The notes under the pieces: generated by a model | Database searches by the model: none | What the model saw: only the letters and a program-made list of their open reading frames with translations | What the model was told of the DNA's origin: nothing | Position numbers and translations under genes: made by a program | Shown: piece by piece, positions 42,261 through 51,015 of the stretch | Numbering within the stretch: position 1 is the stretch's first letter | How the letters are laid out: every line of letters starts with the position of its first letter | DNA from: Iamia sp. SCSIO 61187 | Lineage (GTDB): Bacteria > Actinomycetota > Acidimicrobiia > Acidimicrobiales > Iamiaceae | Length of the DNA stretch: 64,000 nt | Assembly: GCF_019443745.1 (NCBI RefSeq) | Contig: NZ_CP050948.1 | Span: 4,654,001 to 4,718,000, forward strand | Direction: 5' to 3'

Positions 42261-42971
42261 TCAGCAGCCTTGGACCGTCTCCACGCCCTCGTCGTTCTCC
42301 AGCAGGCGCTGGAGCGTGTCCACCGGGACGATGAGCGACTTCTCGGTGGCCACCTCGATGGCGTAGACGACGCCCACCACCTCGTTGCGCTCGTTGATGG
42401 CCGGGCCCCCGGAGTTGCCGGGGTGGATCTCGACCTCGGAGCGGATCACCTTCGACAGGTTCCCCAGCTGCGGGTCGGCCACGTAGTCCTCGACCTCGCC
42501 CTCGGTGACGGTGAGGACGCCGCCCTCGGGGTAGCCGAAGGCGCGGATGTCGTCGCCCGGCTCGGGGTTCACCGGCGCCAGCGTGGCGTGCGGGGCGTCC
42601 TCGCCCATCACCTCCTCCATGGAGGACGAGGCGTCGAGGCGCACGACGGCCAGGTCGGCCAGCAGGCCCTGGTTGGCCACCTCGACGGTGAGGTCGACGC
42701 CCTCGGACGTCTCGACCTCGAGCGTCTCGGCCCCCTCGACCACGTGGCGGTTGGTCACGATGGTGGTGCTGTCGATCAGGAAGCCGGACCCCACGCCCAG
42801 CCCCTCGCAGGTCTGGCTGCGGATGCGGACGGTGTAGAGGCCGGGGTCGACCTCGACCGGGGCGTCGATGGCGGAGGTGTCGACCTCGGGGTCGCTCGGC
42901 GGGGCGACGCACCCGGTCGCGACCCCGAGCACGACCAGGGCCACCACGGCGACAGCGAGACGGCGGCCCAT
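42261..42971 (-). CDS. Trypsin-like serine protease lipoprotein (HtrA-type catalytic domain)
   Basis: The 236-aa product has a lipobox ending ATGC (Cys21) and a chymotrypsin-fold domain with the triad His76 (TNRHVVEG), Asp106 (LADLAVVRL) and Ser187 (HPGNSGGPAIN). No PDZ domain follows. It should be an envelope-facing protease. Its ATG overlaps the stop of the upstream coiled-coil gene (TGATG), so the two are coupled and probably work together. Confidence 0.92.
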   Translation of the reverse strand: MGRRLAVAVVALVVLGVATGCVAPPSDPEVDTSAIDAPVEVDPGLYTVRIRSQTCEGLGVGSGFLIDSTTIVTNRHVVEGAETLEVETSEGVDLTVEVANQGLLADLAVVRLDASSSMEEVMGEDAPHATLAPVNPEPGDDIRAFGYPEGGVLTVTEGEVEDYVADPQLGNLSKVIRSEVEIHPGNSGGPAINERNEVVGVVYAIEVATEKSLIVPVDTLQRLLENDEGVETVQGC

Positions 42972-43729
42972 CAGATCCCCAGCGCCTCGATGGCGGCCTC
43001 GAGCTCCTGGGCCTGGTCGAGGGCGTCCTCGCACACCTCGTTGACCTCGTCGGTGCGCTCCTGGAGGCCGGCGGCGTCCGGGGCGGGGTCGCCGAAGGCG
43101 GCGATGATGTCGTTGGCCAGGTCGGTGGTCTGCTGCTGGCAGTCGGCCAGGGCGGCGGTGACCTCGGGGGCCTGGGCGACGATGTCCGAGAGGATCCGGT
43201 TGCGGTCGGTCTCGCCCGCGTTCTCGTTGGCCAGGTCGCGCAGCCGGGTCCGGGCGTCCTCGAGCTCGGAGCTGGTGGCGTCGACCCGGTCGAGCGCCTC
43301 GCGCAGGTCGGCGTCGGCCGCCTCGCTGCGGTCCCGCCAGCGCTCGGCGCTGGAGCGGTTGACGAAGCCCCACGCGGTGGTGCCGGCCAGGGCACCGATC
43401 ACGACGAGCACCAGCAGGGCCCGGCCCACGATCCGCCCCCGGGGGCGCCCCGGGCTGGGCCCGGGCGGCGGGGCCGACGACGGCGGGCCGGACGGCGCCT
43501 CCCCGGACCAGCCCGGTGCCGGCGCCGGGCCGACGGCGGGGTAGCCCTGCGGGACCGGACCGGTGGGCGGCCCGCCGCCGGCGGCGGACGGGTCCGCCCC
43601 CCACGCCGGGGCACCGGGCGTGCTCGGCGGCGGGGGCCCGGGAGGGACCGGCCCGGCCGGCCCCGAGGCGGGGAAGGCCCGGGTGGCGTCGTCGCCACCG
43701 GTCGGACCCGGCGCAGGCGGGTAGGTCAT
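42971..43729 (-). CDS. Pro-rich single-span membrane protein with extracytoplasmic coiled coil
   Basis: The 252-aa product has a Pro/Gly/Ala-rich cytoplasmic N-terminus to about residue 100, one membrane span (GRALLVLVVIGALAGTTAWG) and an external coiled coil with two Cys residues. The overlap with the protease gene suggests a protease partner, scaffold or substrate. No family is named with confidence. Confidence 0.75.
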   Translation of the reverse strand: MTYPPAPGPTGGDDATRAFPASGPAGPVPPGPPPPSTPGAPAWGADPSAAGGGPPTGPVPQGYPAVGPAPAPGWSGEAPSGPPSSAPPPGPSPGRPRGRIVGRALLVLVVIGALAGTTAWGFVNRSSAERWRDRSEAADADLREALDRVDATSSELEDARTRLRDLANENAGETDRNRILSDIVAQAPEVTAALADCQQQTTDLANDIIAAFGDPAPDAAGLQERTDEVNEVCEDALDQAQELEAAIEALGI

Positions 43730-43960
43730 GGCTCGGCTCTCCGTCGTGGTCGTCGCCGCGCTCGGCGGCCGCCCGCAGTCTTGCCGCTGGCGACCGGCCC
43801 CACCCGCCCCGATGGCCACCTGGGTGCCCCCTCCCCGGCCCGACCCCCCGGCCGCGCCCGGCGCCCCCGCCGTGCGCTCTGCGTGCACCCACCCTCACCC
43901 AGCGCGGTCCTCCCCGACGCGTAGCCTGGGGCGCCACCCCGACGACCCAGGAAGACCGCG

Positions 43961-46063
43961 TTGCCCGCACCCGATCCGTCGCCGGAGACCGGCACCAGCC
44001 CGGCCGAGCGCCGCTTCCGCAAGCTCGTCGGCTACAGCTCCGACATCATCGTGGTCGTCGCGCCGGACACCCGGATCCGCTGGATCAGCCCCTCGGTGGA
44101 GGCGGTGCTGGGCTACACCCCCGAGGCGCTGGTGGGGATGCCGAGCGACACCCTGATCCACGCCGACGACGTCGGGCGGGCCCGCGAGCGGGTCGCCGGC
44201 GACGGCGACACGCCCTCGACCGAGCCGTTCCCGGTGCGGGCGACCGACGCCAGCGGCGGCTGGCACCACCTCGAGGTCCGCTTCGCCGACCTGTCCTCGG
44301 ACCCCGACGTCGACGGCTTCATCTTCACCATCCGGGACGTCACCCGCGAGGTGGCGGCCGAGAGCGACCGCCAGCGCCTGTCGCTCGCCCTCGAGGCGTC
44401 GACGGACCTGGTCGGCACGCTGACCGTCGCCGACGGCCGGGTGTCGCTCAACCGGGCCGGGCTCGACCTGCTCGGCCTCACCGCACCCCAGGCGGACCTC
44501 GGCGCCATCGAGGCCCGGGTGCCGCCCTGGGTCCGCCACCGGGTGATGACCGAGGTCGTCCCCGCCCTCGTGGCCACCGGGCTGTGGGAGGGCGAGCTCG
44601 CCGTCCACGACGCCGAGGGCGACGCCGTGCCCCTGTCGGTGGTGATGGTCGCCCTGCGCGACGACGACCGCGGCCCGGGCGAGCCGGCGGACGAGACGGG
44701 CCGGATCGAGACCGTCGCCATCGTCGGCCGGGACATCAGCGAGCGCAAGGCGTTCGAGGACCAGCTCGAGCACCAGGCGACCCACGACCCGCTGACCGCG
44801 CTGCCCAACCGCACGCTGCTGCTCGACCGCCTCCGGGTGGCCGTCGCCCGCGCCGGGCGGCAGCAGACGCTGGCGGCCGTGCTGTTCCTCGACCTCGACA
44901 ACTTCAAGATCGTCAACGACAGCCTGGGCCACGCCGCCGGCGACGCCCTGCTGGTCGAGGTGGCCACCCGCATCGAGGGCGCCGTCCGGCCCGGCGACAC
45001 CGTGGCCCGCTTCGGCGGCGACGAGTTCGCCGTGCTGTGCGAGGACCTCACCGACCGGCGCGAGGCGCTCGAGATCGCCACCCGGGTGGAGCGGGCCGTG
45101 GCCCGCCCGCTCGTCCTCGAGGGGACCGAGGTGACGGTCACGGTGTCGATCGGCGTGGCCAGCAGCGACGGCAGCCAGGAGGCCGAGTCGCTCATGCGCG
45201 ACTCCGACGCGGCCATGTACCAGGCCAAGGCCCGGGGCCGGTCCCGCACCGAGGTGTTCGACGCCGCCATGCACGTCCAGGTCGTCGACCGCCTCGAGCT
45301 GGAGCAGGGGCTCCGCCGGGCGCTCGACCGCCACGAGATGCGGCTCGTGTACCAGCCCCAGCTCGACCTCCGCACCGGCGCCGTGAACGGGGTGGAGTGC
45401 CTCGTCCGCTGGGAGCACCCGGAGCGGGGGATCCTCACGCCGGGCGAGTTCCTCCCCATCGCCGAGGAGACGGGGCTCATCGTCCCCGTCGGCAGCTGGA
45501 TCACCGCCACCGCGGCGCGGGCCCTCGCCCGGTTCCGCGGCCTGTTCCCCGAGCGCTTCGGGAACCTGGTCATGAGCGTCAACATCTCCGCCCGCCAGCT
45601 GGCCTCGCCCCACCTGCTCGACGACGTGGCCGCCATCCTCGACGAGACCGGCCTCCCCCACGGCGCCCTGGTCCTCGAGATCACCGAGACCGACCTGATG
45701 GACGTGGAGGTCTCGGGCCTGGCCCTCGGGAAGATGCAGGACCTCGGCGTGCACGTCGCCGTCGACGACTTCGGCACCGGGTGGTCGTCGCTGCGCTACC
45801 TGCGCCAGTTCCCGGTCGACGTGCTCAAGATCGACAGGTCGTTCGTGGCCGGCCTCGGGCGCGACACCGAGGACGAGGCCATCGTCGCCGCCGTGATCGA
45901 CCTGGCCCACGCCCTCGGGCTGAGCGCCGTGGCCGAGGGCGTCGAGGAGCAGATCCAGCTCGACCGGCTCCGAGCCCTCGGCTGCGACTCGGCCCAGGGC
46001 TGGCTGCTGGGCATGCCCATGGCCGAGGCCGACCTCATCGAGGTCCTCGAGCGCCAGACCTGA
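43961..46063 (+). CDS. PAS-GGDEF-EAL cyclic-di-GMP turnover protein
   Basis: The 700-aa product (TTG 43961, AGGAAG upstream) has two PAS-like sensor regions, then GGDEF 352-356 intact with an RxxD product-inhibition site (RPGD), and an EAL domain with NISARQL, EITETDL, DDFGTGWSSLRYL and KIDRSFV. The signature EAL reads ECL (Glu479 retained), so the metal-binding Glu is present. Both synthase and phosphodiesterase activities appear possible. No membrane span, so cytoplasmic sensing via PAS. Confidence 0.93.
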   Translation: MPAPDPSPETGTSPAERRFRKLVGYSSDIIVVVAPDTRIRWISPSVEAVLGYTPEALVGMPSDTLIHADDVGRARERVAGDGDTPSTEPFPVRATDASGGWHHLEVRFADLSSDPDVDGFIFTIRDVTREVAAESDRQRLSLALEASTDLVGTLTVADGRVSLNRAGLDLLGLTAPQADLGAIEARVPPWVRHRVMTEVVPALVATGLWEGELAVHDAEGDAVPLSVVMVALRDDDRGPGEPADETGRIETVAIVGRDISERKAFEDQLEHQATHDPLTALPNRTLLLDRLRVAVARAGRQQTLAAVLFLDLDNFKIVNDSLGHAAGDALLVEVATRIEGAVRPGDTVARFGGDEFAVLCEDLTDRREALEIATRVERAVARPLVLEGTEVTVTVSIGVASSDGSQEAESLMRDSDAAMYQAKARGRSRTEVFDAAMHVQVVDRLELEQGLRRALDRHEMRLVYQPQLDLRTGAVNGVECLVRWEHPERGILTPGEFLPIAEETGLIVPVGSWITATAARALARFRGLFPERFGNLVMSVNISARQLASPHLLDDVAAILDETGLPHGALVLEITETDLMDVEVSGLALGKMQDLGVHVAVDDFGTGWSSLRYLRQFPVDVLKIDRSFVAGLGRDTEDEAIVAAVIDLAHALGLSAVAEGVEEQIQLDRLRALGCDSAQGWLLGMPMAEADLIEVLERQT

Positions 46064-46127
46064 CCCCCCGAACCTTGTCCGGAAGTCCCCCTCCTCGGCA
46101 GGGTTCCGGACAAGGTTGCGGGGGTCA
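46061..46127. repeat. Long inverted repeat enclosing both stop codons of convergent genes
   Basis: Two 24-bp arms with one mismatch, containing AACCTTGTCCGGAA, flank a 19-nt loop. The outermost TGA of the left arm (46061-46063) is the GGDEF-EAL stop and the outermost TGA of the right arm (46127-46125, minus) is the hydrolase stop. It works as a bidirectional terminator-like structure. Confidence 0.8.
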
Positions 46128-46790
46128 GGGGGTGGAGTAGAGGGCGAGGGCCTCGTCGAGGGTGACGTCGGCGACCCCTGGGGAGCCGGCGACGGCCAGG
46201 AGCCACGGGGGGCGGACCGTGGCGGCGACGGCGAGCGGCGTCTCCAGGTCCGAGCCCTCGATCGCCTGGTGGACCCAGGACATGGCGTAGTCCGGCGGCC
46301 GGACGTCGCGGGTGAGCTCGACCAGGGCGAAGGGGTCGGGCGGGCCGTCGGGCAGCACCGCCCCGGCCACGACCATCGGCGAGCCCGGGGCCGGACCGCC
46401 ACCGGCCAGGCCGGGCCCGTCGAGCAGGATCGCCCCCCGCACCTGCTCGGGGCAGGCGCCGGCGACGAGGAGGGCGACGTAGGCCCCGAGACCCCGGCCG
46501 ACGACGGTCGCCGTGCCCAGGTGGTCGGTGGCGATGGCGGCGTCGGCCATCAGGATCTCAGCCGTGTAGCCCCCGCCCTGCGACGGGCTCGACGCCCCGT
46601 GCCCGGTCAGGTCGAGGCCCCACACCGGGCCCGGCCAGCCGTCGGTCCACGCCGGCGCCGCGTCGGGGGTGCGCTCGCCCAGACCGTGCAGCACCAGCAG
46701 GGCCCGCACCTCGTCGTCGACGGCGTCGCGCAGGTGGTGGAGCGCGAGCTCGACCCGGTTGTGCCGCAGCACCACGGTCTCGCCGGTCAC
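46125..46790 (-). CDS. Alpha/beta-hydrolase fold protein
   Basis: The GTG at 46790 overlaps the upstream hydrolase stop (GTGA), giving 221 aa. LLVLHGLGERTPDAAP is the oxyanion region and VVGRGLGAYVALLVAG the nucleophile elbow, where the normal Ser is replaced by Arg-Gly (GRGLGA instead of GxSxG). Without a nucleophile Ser this copy may be a non-catalytic hydrolase-fold protein. Paired with the active copy upstream. Confidence 0.75.
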   Translation of the reverse strand: MTGETVVLRHNRVELALHHLRDAVDDEVRALLVLHGLGERTPDAAPAWTDGWPGPVWGLDLTGHGASSPSQGGGYTAEILMADAAIATDHLGTATVVGRGLGAYVALLVAGACPEQVRGAILLDGPGLAGGGPAPGSPMVVAGAVLPDGPPDPFALVELTRDVRPPDYAMSWVHQAIEGSDLETPLAVAATVRPPWLLAVAGSPGVADVTLDEALALYSTP

Positions 46791-47752
46791 GAGAGGTGCT
46801 CCAGGACGAGGTCGGCGATGGCCCGCGGCTGCTCGATGTGCACGAAGTGGCCCACGCCCTCCAGCCCGACGAAGCGGCCCCCCGGCGGCAGGTTGGGGAC
46901 CACGTCCTCCGGCAGGGTGCCCCAGCCCATCACCTCGATCTCGCGGCCGAGGACGCAGAGGGTCGGCATGCCCAGGCTGGGCAGGCGCCACATCGACCAC
47001 TCCGGCCGCCAGGGCCCGAACCCGCCCATCCGCAGCGTCGGGTCGATCTTCCACCGCCAGCCGTCGGCGGACCGCTCGGCCCCGATGGGCACGAGGTAGC
47101 GCAGCCAGGCCGGGTCGAGGCGGGGGTTCATCTTCCCCCGGCGCTCGGCCAGCTCCTCCAGGGTCCCCGGCCGGCGGGTCTTGCCGCCCGCGGCGCGCCG
47201 GTGGTCGAGCCACGAGGTCGTCTCCTTCAGGCGCATGCGGGCCCGGTGGTGCTCGGGCACGTCGGGCCAGCTGCGGGAGGAGGGCAGGCCGTCGAGGTTG
47301 ACGACGGCGCTCACCATGTGGGGGCAGGACTCGGCCAGCTGGAGGATGAGGGCGCCGCCCTTGCTGTGGCCGAGCACCGGCATGGGCCGGGTGCCGAGCG
47401 TGGCCATGACGGCGACCGCGTCGCGGACGTCAGCCTCCCACGAGTACAGGGTCGGGTGGGCCGAGTCGCCGTGGCCCCGCTGGTCCCAGGAGACGACCCG
47501 CCAGCCGGCGTCGGCCAGGAGCGGGGCCAGGCCGTCGAAGGTCCCGGCGAAGTCGAAGCCGCCGTGGGCGCACAGGAGCGGCGGGGCCGACTCGTCGCCC
47601 CACTCCCAGACGCTGAGGCGCAGGCCGTGGCTCTCGAGCCAGCGGTGGCGGTCCGGGCGCCGGGCGCCCGGGTAGGCGTGGTCGACCCCGTCGGGCGGCG
47701 GCTCGGAGGCCAGCCGGGCCCGGGCCGGGGCGGACGGGTCGGTCGCAGGCAC
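46787..47752 (-). CDS. Alpha/beta-hydrolase fold protein (active-site intact)
   Basis: The GTG at 47752 lies six bases after TAGCCT. The 321-aa product has LLCAHGGFDFAGTF, nucleophile elbow LGHSKGGALI and the terminal GVGHFVHIEQP His. It is coupled with the downstream 221-aa hydrolase, which lacks the Ser. A TTGACC-N4-GGTCAA operator lies in its -35 region, shared with the thiolase operon, hinting at a link to acyl-CoA or lipid use. Confidence 0.88.
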   Translation of the reverse strand: MPATDPSAPARARLASEPPPDGVDHAYPGARRPDRHRWLESHGLRLSVWEWGDESAPPLLCAHGGFDFAGTFDGLAPLLADAGWRVVSWDQRGHGDSAHPTLYSWEADVRDAVAVMATLGTRPMPVLGHSKGGALILQLAESCPHMVSAVVNLDGLPSSRSWPDVPEHHRARMRLKETTSWLDHRRAAGGKTRRPGTLEELAERRGKMNPRLDPAWLRYLVPIGAERSADGWRWKIDPTLRMGGFGPWRPEWSMWRLPSLGMPTLCVLGREIEVMGWGTLPEDVVPNLPPGGRFVGLEGVGHFVHIEQPRAIADLVLEHLS

Positions 47753-47774
47753 CGGGCGAGGCTACCCGCCACCC

Positions 47775-47790
47775 TTGACCCGCCGGTCAA
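47775..47790. promoter_or_regulatory. TTGACC-N4-GGTCAA operator upstream of the hydrolase pair
   Basis: TTGACCCGCCGGTCAA is a perfect 6-4-6 inverted repeat upstream of the -10 TAGCCT of the 47752 gene and covers its -35 position. The half-sites equal those upstream of the DUF35-thiolase operon. Confidence 0.6.
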
Positions 47791-47840
47791 GCCGGTGCCG
47801 GCGCGCCACCGGGTCCCCGGGAGGGACAGATGGCGACCGG

Positions 47841-49256
47841 ATGGCCGATGACCGGTATCTTCTGGTGCCTGTGGCATCCGGGATCGCAAGGGCGCGCCTG
47901 AAGCGGGCCAAGCGGCACCGCCACCTCCTCGAGGGCTCCGCTCTGCTCGTCGTCGGGGCGGCCATCCAGGCCGGCTCCGGTGCGATCTTCTGGCTGATCG
48001 CGGCGAAGCTCGACGTCGAGGCCGATGTCGGCAGCGCCGCCAAGCTGTCGCAGTCGATCCTGTTCGTGACCTACCTCGCGAGCCTCGGCCTGCCCGTTGC
48101 TCTGGCCCGCTACGCCGCCGACCGCGACGACGACTCCGACACGACCTTCACCTGGGCGGTCATCGCCACGTCGACGATCGCCGGCATCCTCGGGCTCGGC
48201 TACGTCGCCGTGCTGCACTCGTCGGCGACCGACGTCCTGACCGACTGGGACGGGCTCCTGGGACCTCTGGTGTTCGCAGCGACGACCATCGGCGCCGCCC
48301 TGTCGATGATCGCCGACGTGCGCTGCATGACGGCCCGCCGCTGGAACCTGGTGATGTTCCGCATCACCCTCGTCGGGCTGGTCCGGTTCCCGCTCCTGTT
48401 CCTGGCCCGCGACCACGGCCACCGCGCCCTCTGGCTGTTCGTGTTCTCGTCGGGCCCGGTCGCCCTCTCGGGCTACGTCGGGGCCTTCCTGGCCCCCCGC
48501 TTCGCCGGCGGCCGGATGCGCCTCGGGCCCCGCCCCGCCGCCATGGCCCAGGCGATCCGCTACTCGGCCGTGAACTACCTCTCCACCCTGGCCTACCAGG
48601 CGCCGTACTTCGCCCTCCCGGTCATCGTCCTGGCCTCGGTCAGCTCCGAGAGCTACGCCAGCTTCAACGTGGCCTGGGGGATCGTCGCCGTGGCCTTCTA
48701 CGTGCCGACGGCGCTCGGCCAGGCCCTCCTCGCGGAGGGCGGCCGCGACGGCGCCCGTCTCCGGTCTCAGGTGCGCCTCGCCCTCGTCCTGGCGCTCGGG
48801 CTGATGGTCGCCGGGGCCATGGTGACCGCCGTGGGCCGCGACATCGTCACCGCCGTGTACGGCGACGGGTACTCCGACGCGGCGCGCGTCCTGCCGGCCA
48901 TGGTCGCGGCAGGCATCCCGTGGGCCATCACGTCGCTCCTGCTGTCCGAGGTGCGGATCCTCCACCGCCACTCGGCCACGGTCGCGATCACCCTCGCCCT
49001 CACCGCCGCCATCGTCATCCCGGCACTGCTGCTCGTGCCCGAGGGCGGTCTGTCCCCCGACGGCATCGACGGGGCGAGCATCTCGTGGCTGATCGGCAAC
49101 GTGGTGGCGGCCGTGGTCGCCATCGCGGCGTCGCGCATCAGCCACGCCCGGGGCCAGGCCGACCCGACGGTGGACGACGACCCCGCCCTCGACGAGCCCG
49201 GCACGGCCGCCGACGCCACCGAGGTCGGGATCACCCTCGACGTGCACTCCGCCTGA
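47841..49256 (+). CDS. Polysaccharide/lipid flippase-like membrane protein (MOP superfamily)
   Basis: The 471-aa product (ATG 47841) has about 12-14 hydrophobic spans beginning LEGSALLVVGAAIQAGSG and ending with an acidic cytoplasmic tail. The pattern matches oligosaccharide flippases (Wzx/RfbX-type) in the MOP exporter superfamily, which move lipid-linked oligosaccharides across the membrane. No glycosyltransferase genes are beside it, so the cargo is unknown. The start is ambiguous because no good ribosome site is visible. Confidence 0.75.
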   Translation: MADDRYLLVPVASGIARARLKRAKRHRHLLEGSALLVVGAAIQAGSGAIFWLIAAKLDVEADVGSAAKLSQSILFVTYLASLGLPVALARYAADRDDDSDTTFTWAVIATSTIAGILGLGYVAVLHSSATDVLTDWDGLLGPLVFAATTIGAALSMIADVRCMTARRWNLVMFRITLVGLVRFPLLFLARDHGHRALWLFVFSSGPVALSGYVGAFLAPRFAGGRMRLGPRPAAMAQAIRYSAVNYLSTLAYQAPYFALPVIVLASVSSESYASFNVAWGIVAVAFYVPTALGQALLAEGGRDGARLRSQVRLALVLALGLMVAGAMVTAVGRDIVTAVYGDGYSDAARVLPAMVAAGIPWAITSLLLSEVRILHRHSATVAITLALTAAIVIPALLLVPEGGLSPDGIDGASISWLIGNVVAAVVAIAASRISHARGQADPTVDDDPALDEPGTAADATEVGITLDVHSA

Positions 49257-49266
49257 CCGGCGCCCC

Positions 49267-50094
49267 GTGCTGGACGACCCGACCGACCCGCGCCTGGCGG
49301 TGTTCATGGGCCTGCGCGACCACGACCTGCGCCGCCGCCGGGAGGCGCCCGGCGGCGACATGCAGGGCGTGTTCGTGGCCGAGGGCGAGCTGGTCGCCGG
49401 CCGAGCCCTGACCGCCGGCTACCAGGCCCTGTCGGCCATGGTGGACGGGGCGCGCGACGACCCGCTGCCCCCGGGGCTGCCCGCCGACGTGCCCGTCCAC
49501 CGGGTCGGGCCGGCCGTCGTCGCCGCCGTCACCGGCTACCAGACCCACCGGGGCGCGCTGGTGGCGTTCGCCCGCCGCCGCCTGCCCGACCCGGCCGAGG
49601 TGCTGGCCTCGGCCCGGCGGGTGGTGGTGGCCGAGGGTGTGGTCAACCCGACCAACATGGGCGTGATCCTCCGCAGCGCCGCCGCCCTCGGCGTCGACGC
49701 CCTGCTGCTCGACCCGGCGTCGTGCGACCCCCTCTACCGGCGGGCCAACCGGGCGTCGATGGGGCTCGGCTTCGCCCTGCCCCACGCCCGGCTGCGGCCG
49801 CTGCCCGACGGCCTGGCCCCGGTGCGGGACGCGGGCTTCACGGTCGTCGCCCTGACCCCCGCGCCCGACGCCGTCGACCTCCACGCCTGGGCCGACGCCG
49901 TGGACGCCGACGCCCGCGTCGCCATGGTCCTCGGGTCCGAGGGCCCCGGCCTGACCGAGGCGACCGAGGCCGCCGCCGACGTGCGGGCCCGGATCCCGCT
50001 CGCCGTCGGGGTGGACTCGCTCAACGTCGGCGTCGCCGCCGGCATCGCCTGCTACGTGCTGGGTCGGGCCCGGTTCGACGGCCGAGCCCGTTAG
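49267..50094 (+). CDS. SpoU-family RNA 2'-O-methyltransferase
   Basis: The 275-aa product (GTG 49267) carries the three SPOUT motifs: NPTNMGVILRSAAALGVDAL, VLGSEGPGL and DSLNVGVAAGIACYV. It methylates a ribose 2'-OH of tRNA or rRNA. A short N-terminal substrate-binding domain is present, as in TrmH/RlmB relatives. It begins ten bases after the flippase stop, so the two may share a transcript. Confidence 0.92.
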   Translation: MLDDPTDPRLAVFMGLRDHDLRRRREAPGGDMQGVFVAEGELVAGRALTAGYQALSAMVDGARDDPLPPGLPADVPVHRVGPAVVAAVTGYQTHRGALVAFARRRLPDPAEVLASARRVVVAEGVVNPTNMGVILRSAAALGVDALLLDPASCDPLYRRANRASMGLGFALPHARLRPLPDGLAPVRDAGFTVVALTPAPDAVDLHAWADAVDADARVAMVLGSEGPGLTEATEAAADVRARIPLAVGVDSLNVGVAAGIACYVLGRARFDGRAR

Positions 50095-50106
50095 GGTCCG
50101 CTCGAC

Positions 50107-50121
50107 CTGACGACCCGTCAG
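50107..50121. promoter_or_regulatory. CTGACG-ACC-CGTCAG operator upstream of the SDR
   Basis: A perfect 6-3-6 inverted repeat ten bases downstream of TAGGGT (50092-50097, overlapping the SpoU-gene stop), covering the transcription-start region of the SDR gene. TetR-type repressor binding is inferred. Confidence 0.45.
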
Positions 50122-50145
50122 ATCGGCTCGACCCGGAGGTGCCCC

Positions 50146-50949
50146 GTGATCCTCGACCGCTTCCGCCTGGACAGGAAGGTGGCCATCGTGACCGGCAGCG
50201 GCCAGGGCATCGGCCGGGCCTGCGCCCTGGCCTTCGCCGAGGCCGGGGCCGACGTCGTCGTCTCGTCCCGCACCCCCGCCGACGTGGAGGCGGTGGCCGC
50301 CGAGGTGGAGGCGCTCGGCCGCCGGGCCCTCGCCCTGCCCGCCGACGTGATGGACGACGCCGCCCTGGAGGAGCTCGTCGGCCGGGCCGCGACCGAGCTG
50401 GGCCGGCTCGACATCCTGGTCAACAACGCCGGCGGGACGCCGCCGCGGGCGGCCATGGACACCAGCGCCGGCTTCATGGAGCGGGCCTTCCGGTTCAACG
50501 CCGTCCAGCCCTTCCAGCTGGCCAAGCTGGCGGCCCGGGCGATGGTCGACACCGCCGGCGAGGGGGCGATCCTGAACGTGTCGTCCCGGTCGAGCCAGCA
50601 GGTCGTCCCCGGCTTCACCGCCTACGGCACGGCCAAGGCCGCCCTCAACAAGATCACGACGAGCCTGGCGGTGGAGTGGGCGCCGCGGGTCCGGGTCAAC
50701 GCCCTGTCGGTGGGGGCGGTGGCGACCCGGTCGCTCGACGTGGTGATGACCGACGAGGGCATGCGCACCGCCCTCGAGGCGGGGACGCCGATGGGTCGGG
50801 CCGGCGAGCCCACCGACATCGCCGCCGCCGCCCTCTGGCTGTGCTCCCCCGCCGGCGCCTGGATCACCGGCAAGGTGGTCGAGGTCGACGGCGGCGCCGA
50901 GACCACCGTCCTGTCGCTCCCCACGCCCCCGCTCGAGCCCACCCCCTGA
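50146..50949 (+). CDS. Short-chain dehydrogenase/reductase (SDR)
   Basis: The 267-aa product has the classical SDR features: cofactor loop TGSGQGIG, NNAG, catalytic region SSRSSQQVVPGFTAYGTAK with Tyr/Lys, and IAAAALWLCSPAGAWITG. It should oxidise or reduce a hydroxy/keto substrate with NAD(P). GGAGG precedes the GTG. A palindromic operator sits just upstream. Confidence 0.9.
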   Translation: MILDRFRLDRKVAIVTGSGQGIGRACALAFAEAGADVVVSSRTPADVEAVAAEVEALGRRALALPADVMDDAALEELVGRAATELGRLDILVNNAGGTPPRAAMDTSAGFMERAFRFNAVQPFQLAKLAARAMVDTAGEGAILNVSSRSSQQVVPGFTAYGTAKAALNKITTSLAVEWAPRVRVNALSVGAVATRSLDVVMTDEGMRTALEAGTPMGRAGEPTDIAAAALWLCSPAGAWITGKVVEVDGGAETTVLSLPTPPLEPTP

Positions 50950-51015
50950 CGAGCTCGGGGGCAGATCCGGGACGAGCGTCAGACATCTGCCACCGACCGC
51001 GGCGGGCGACGGCGC

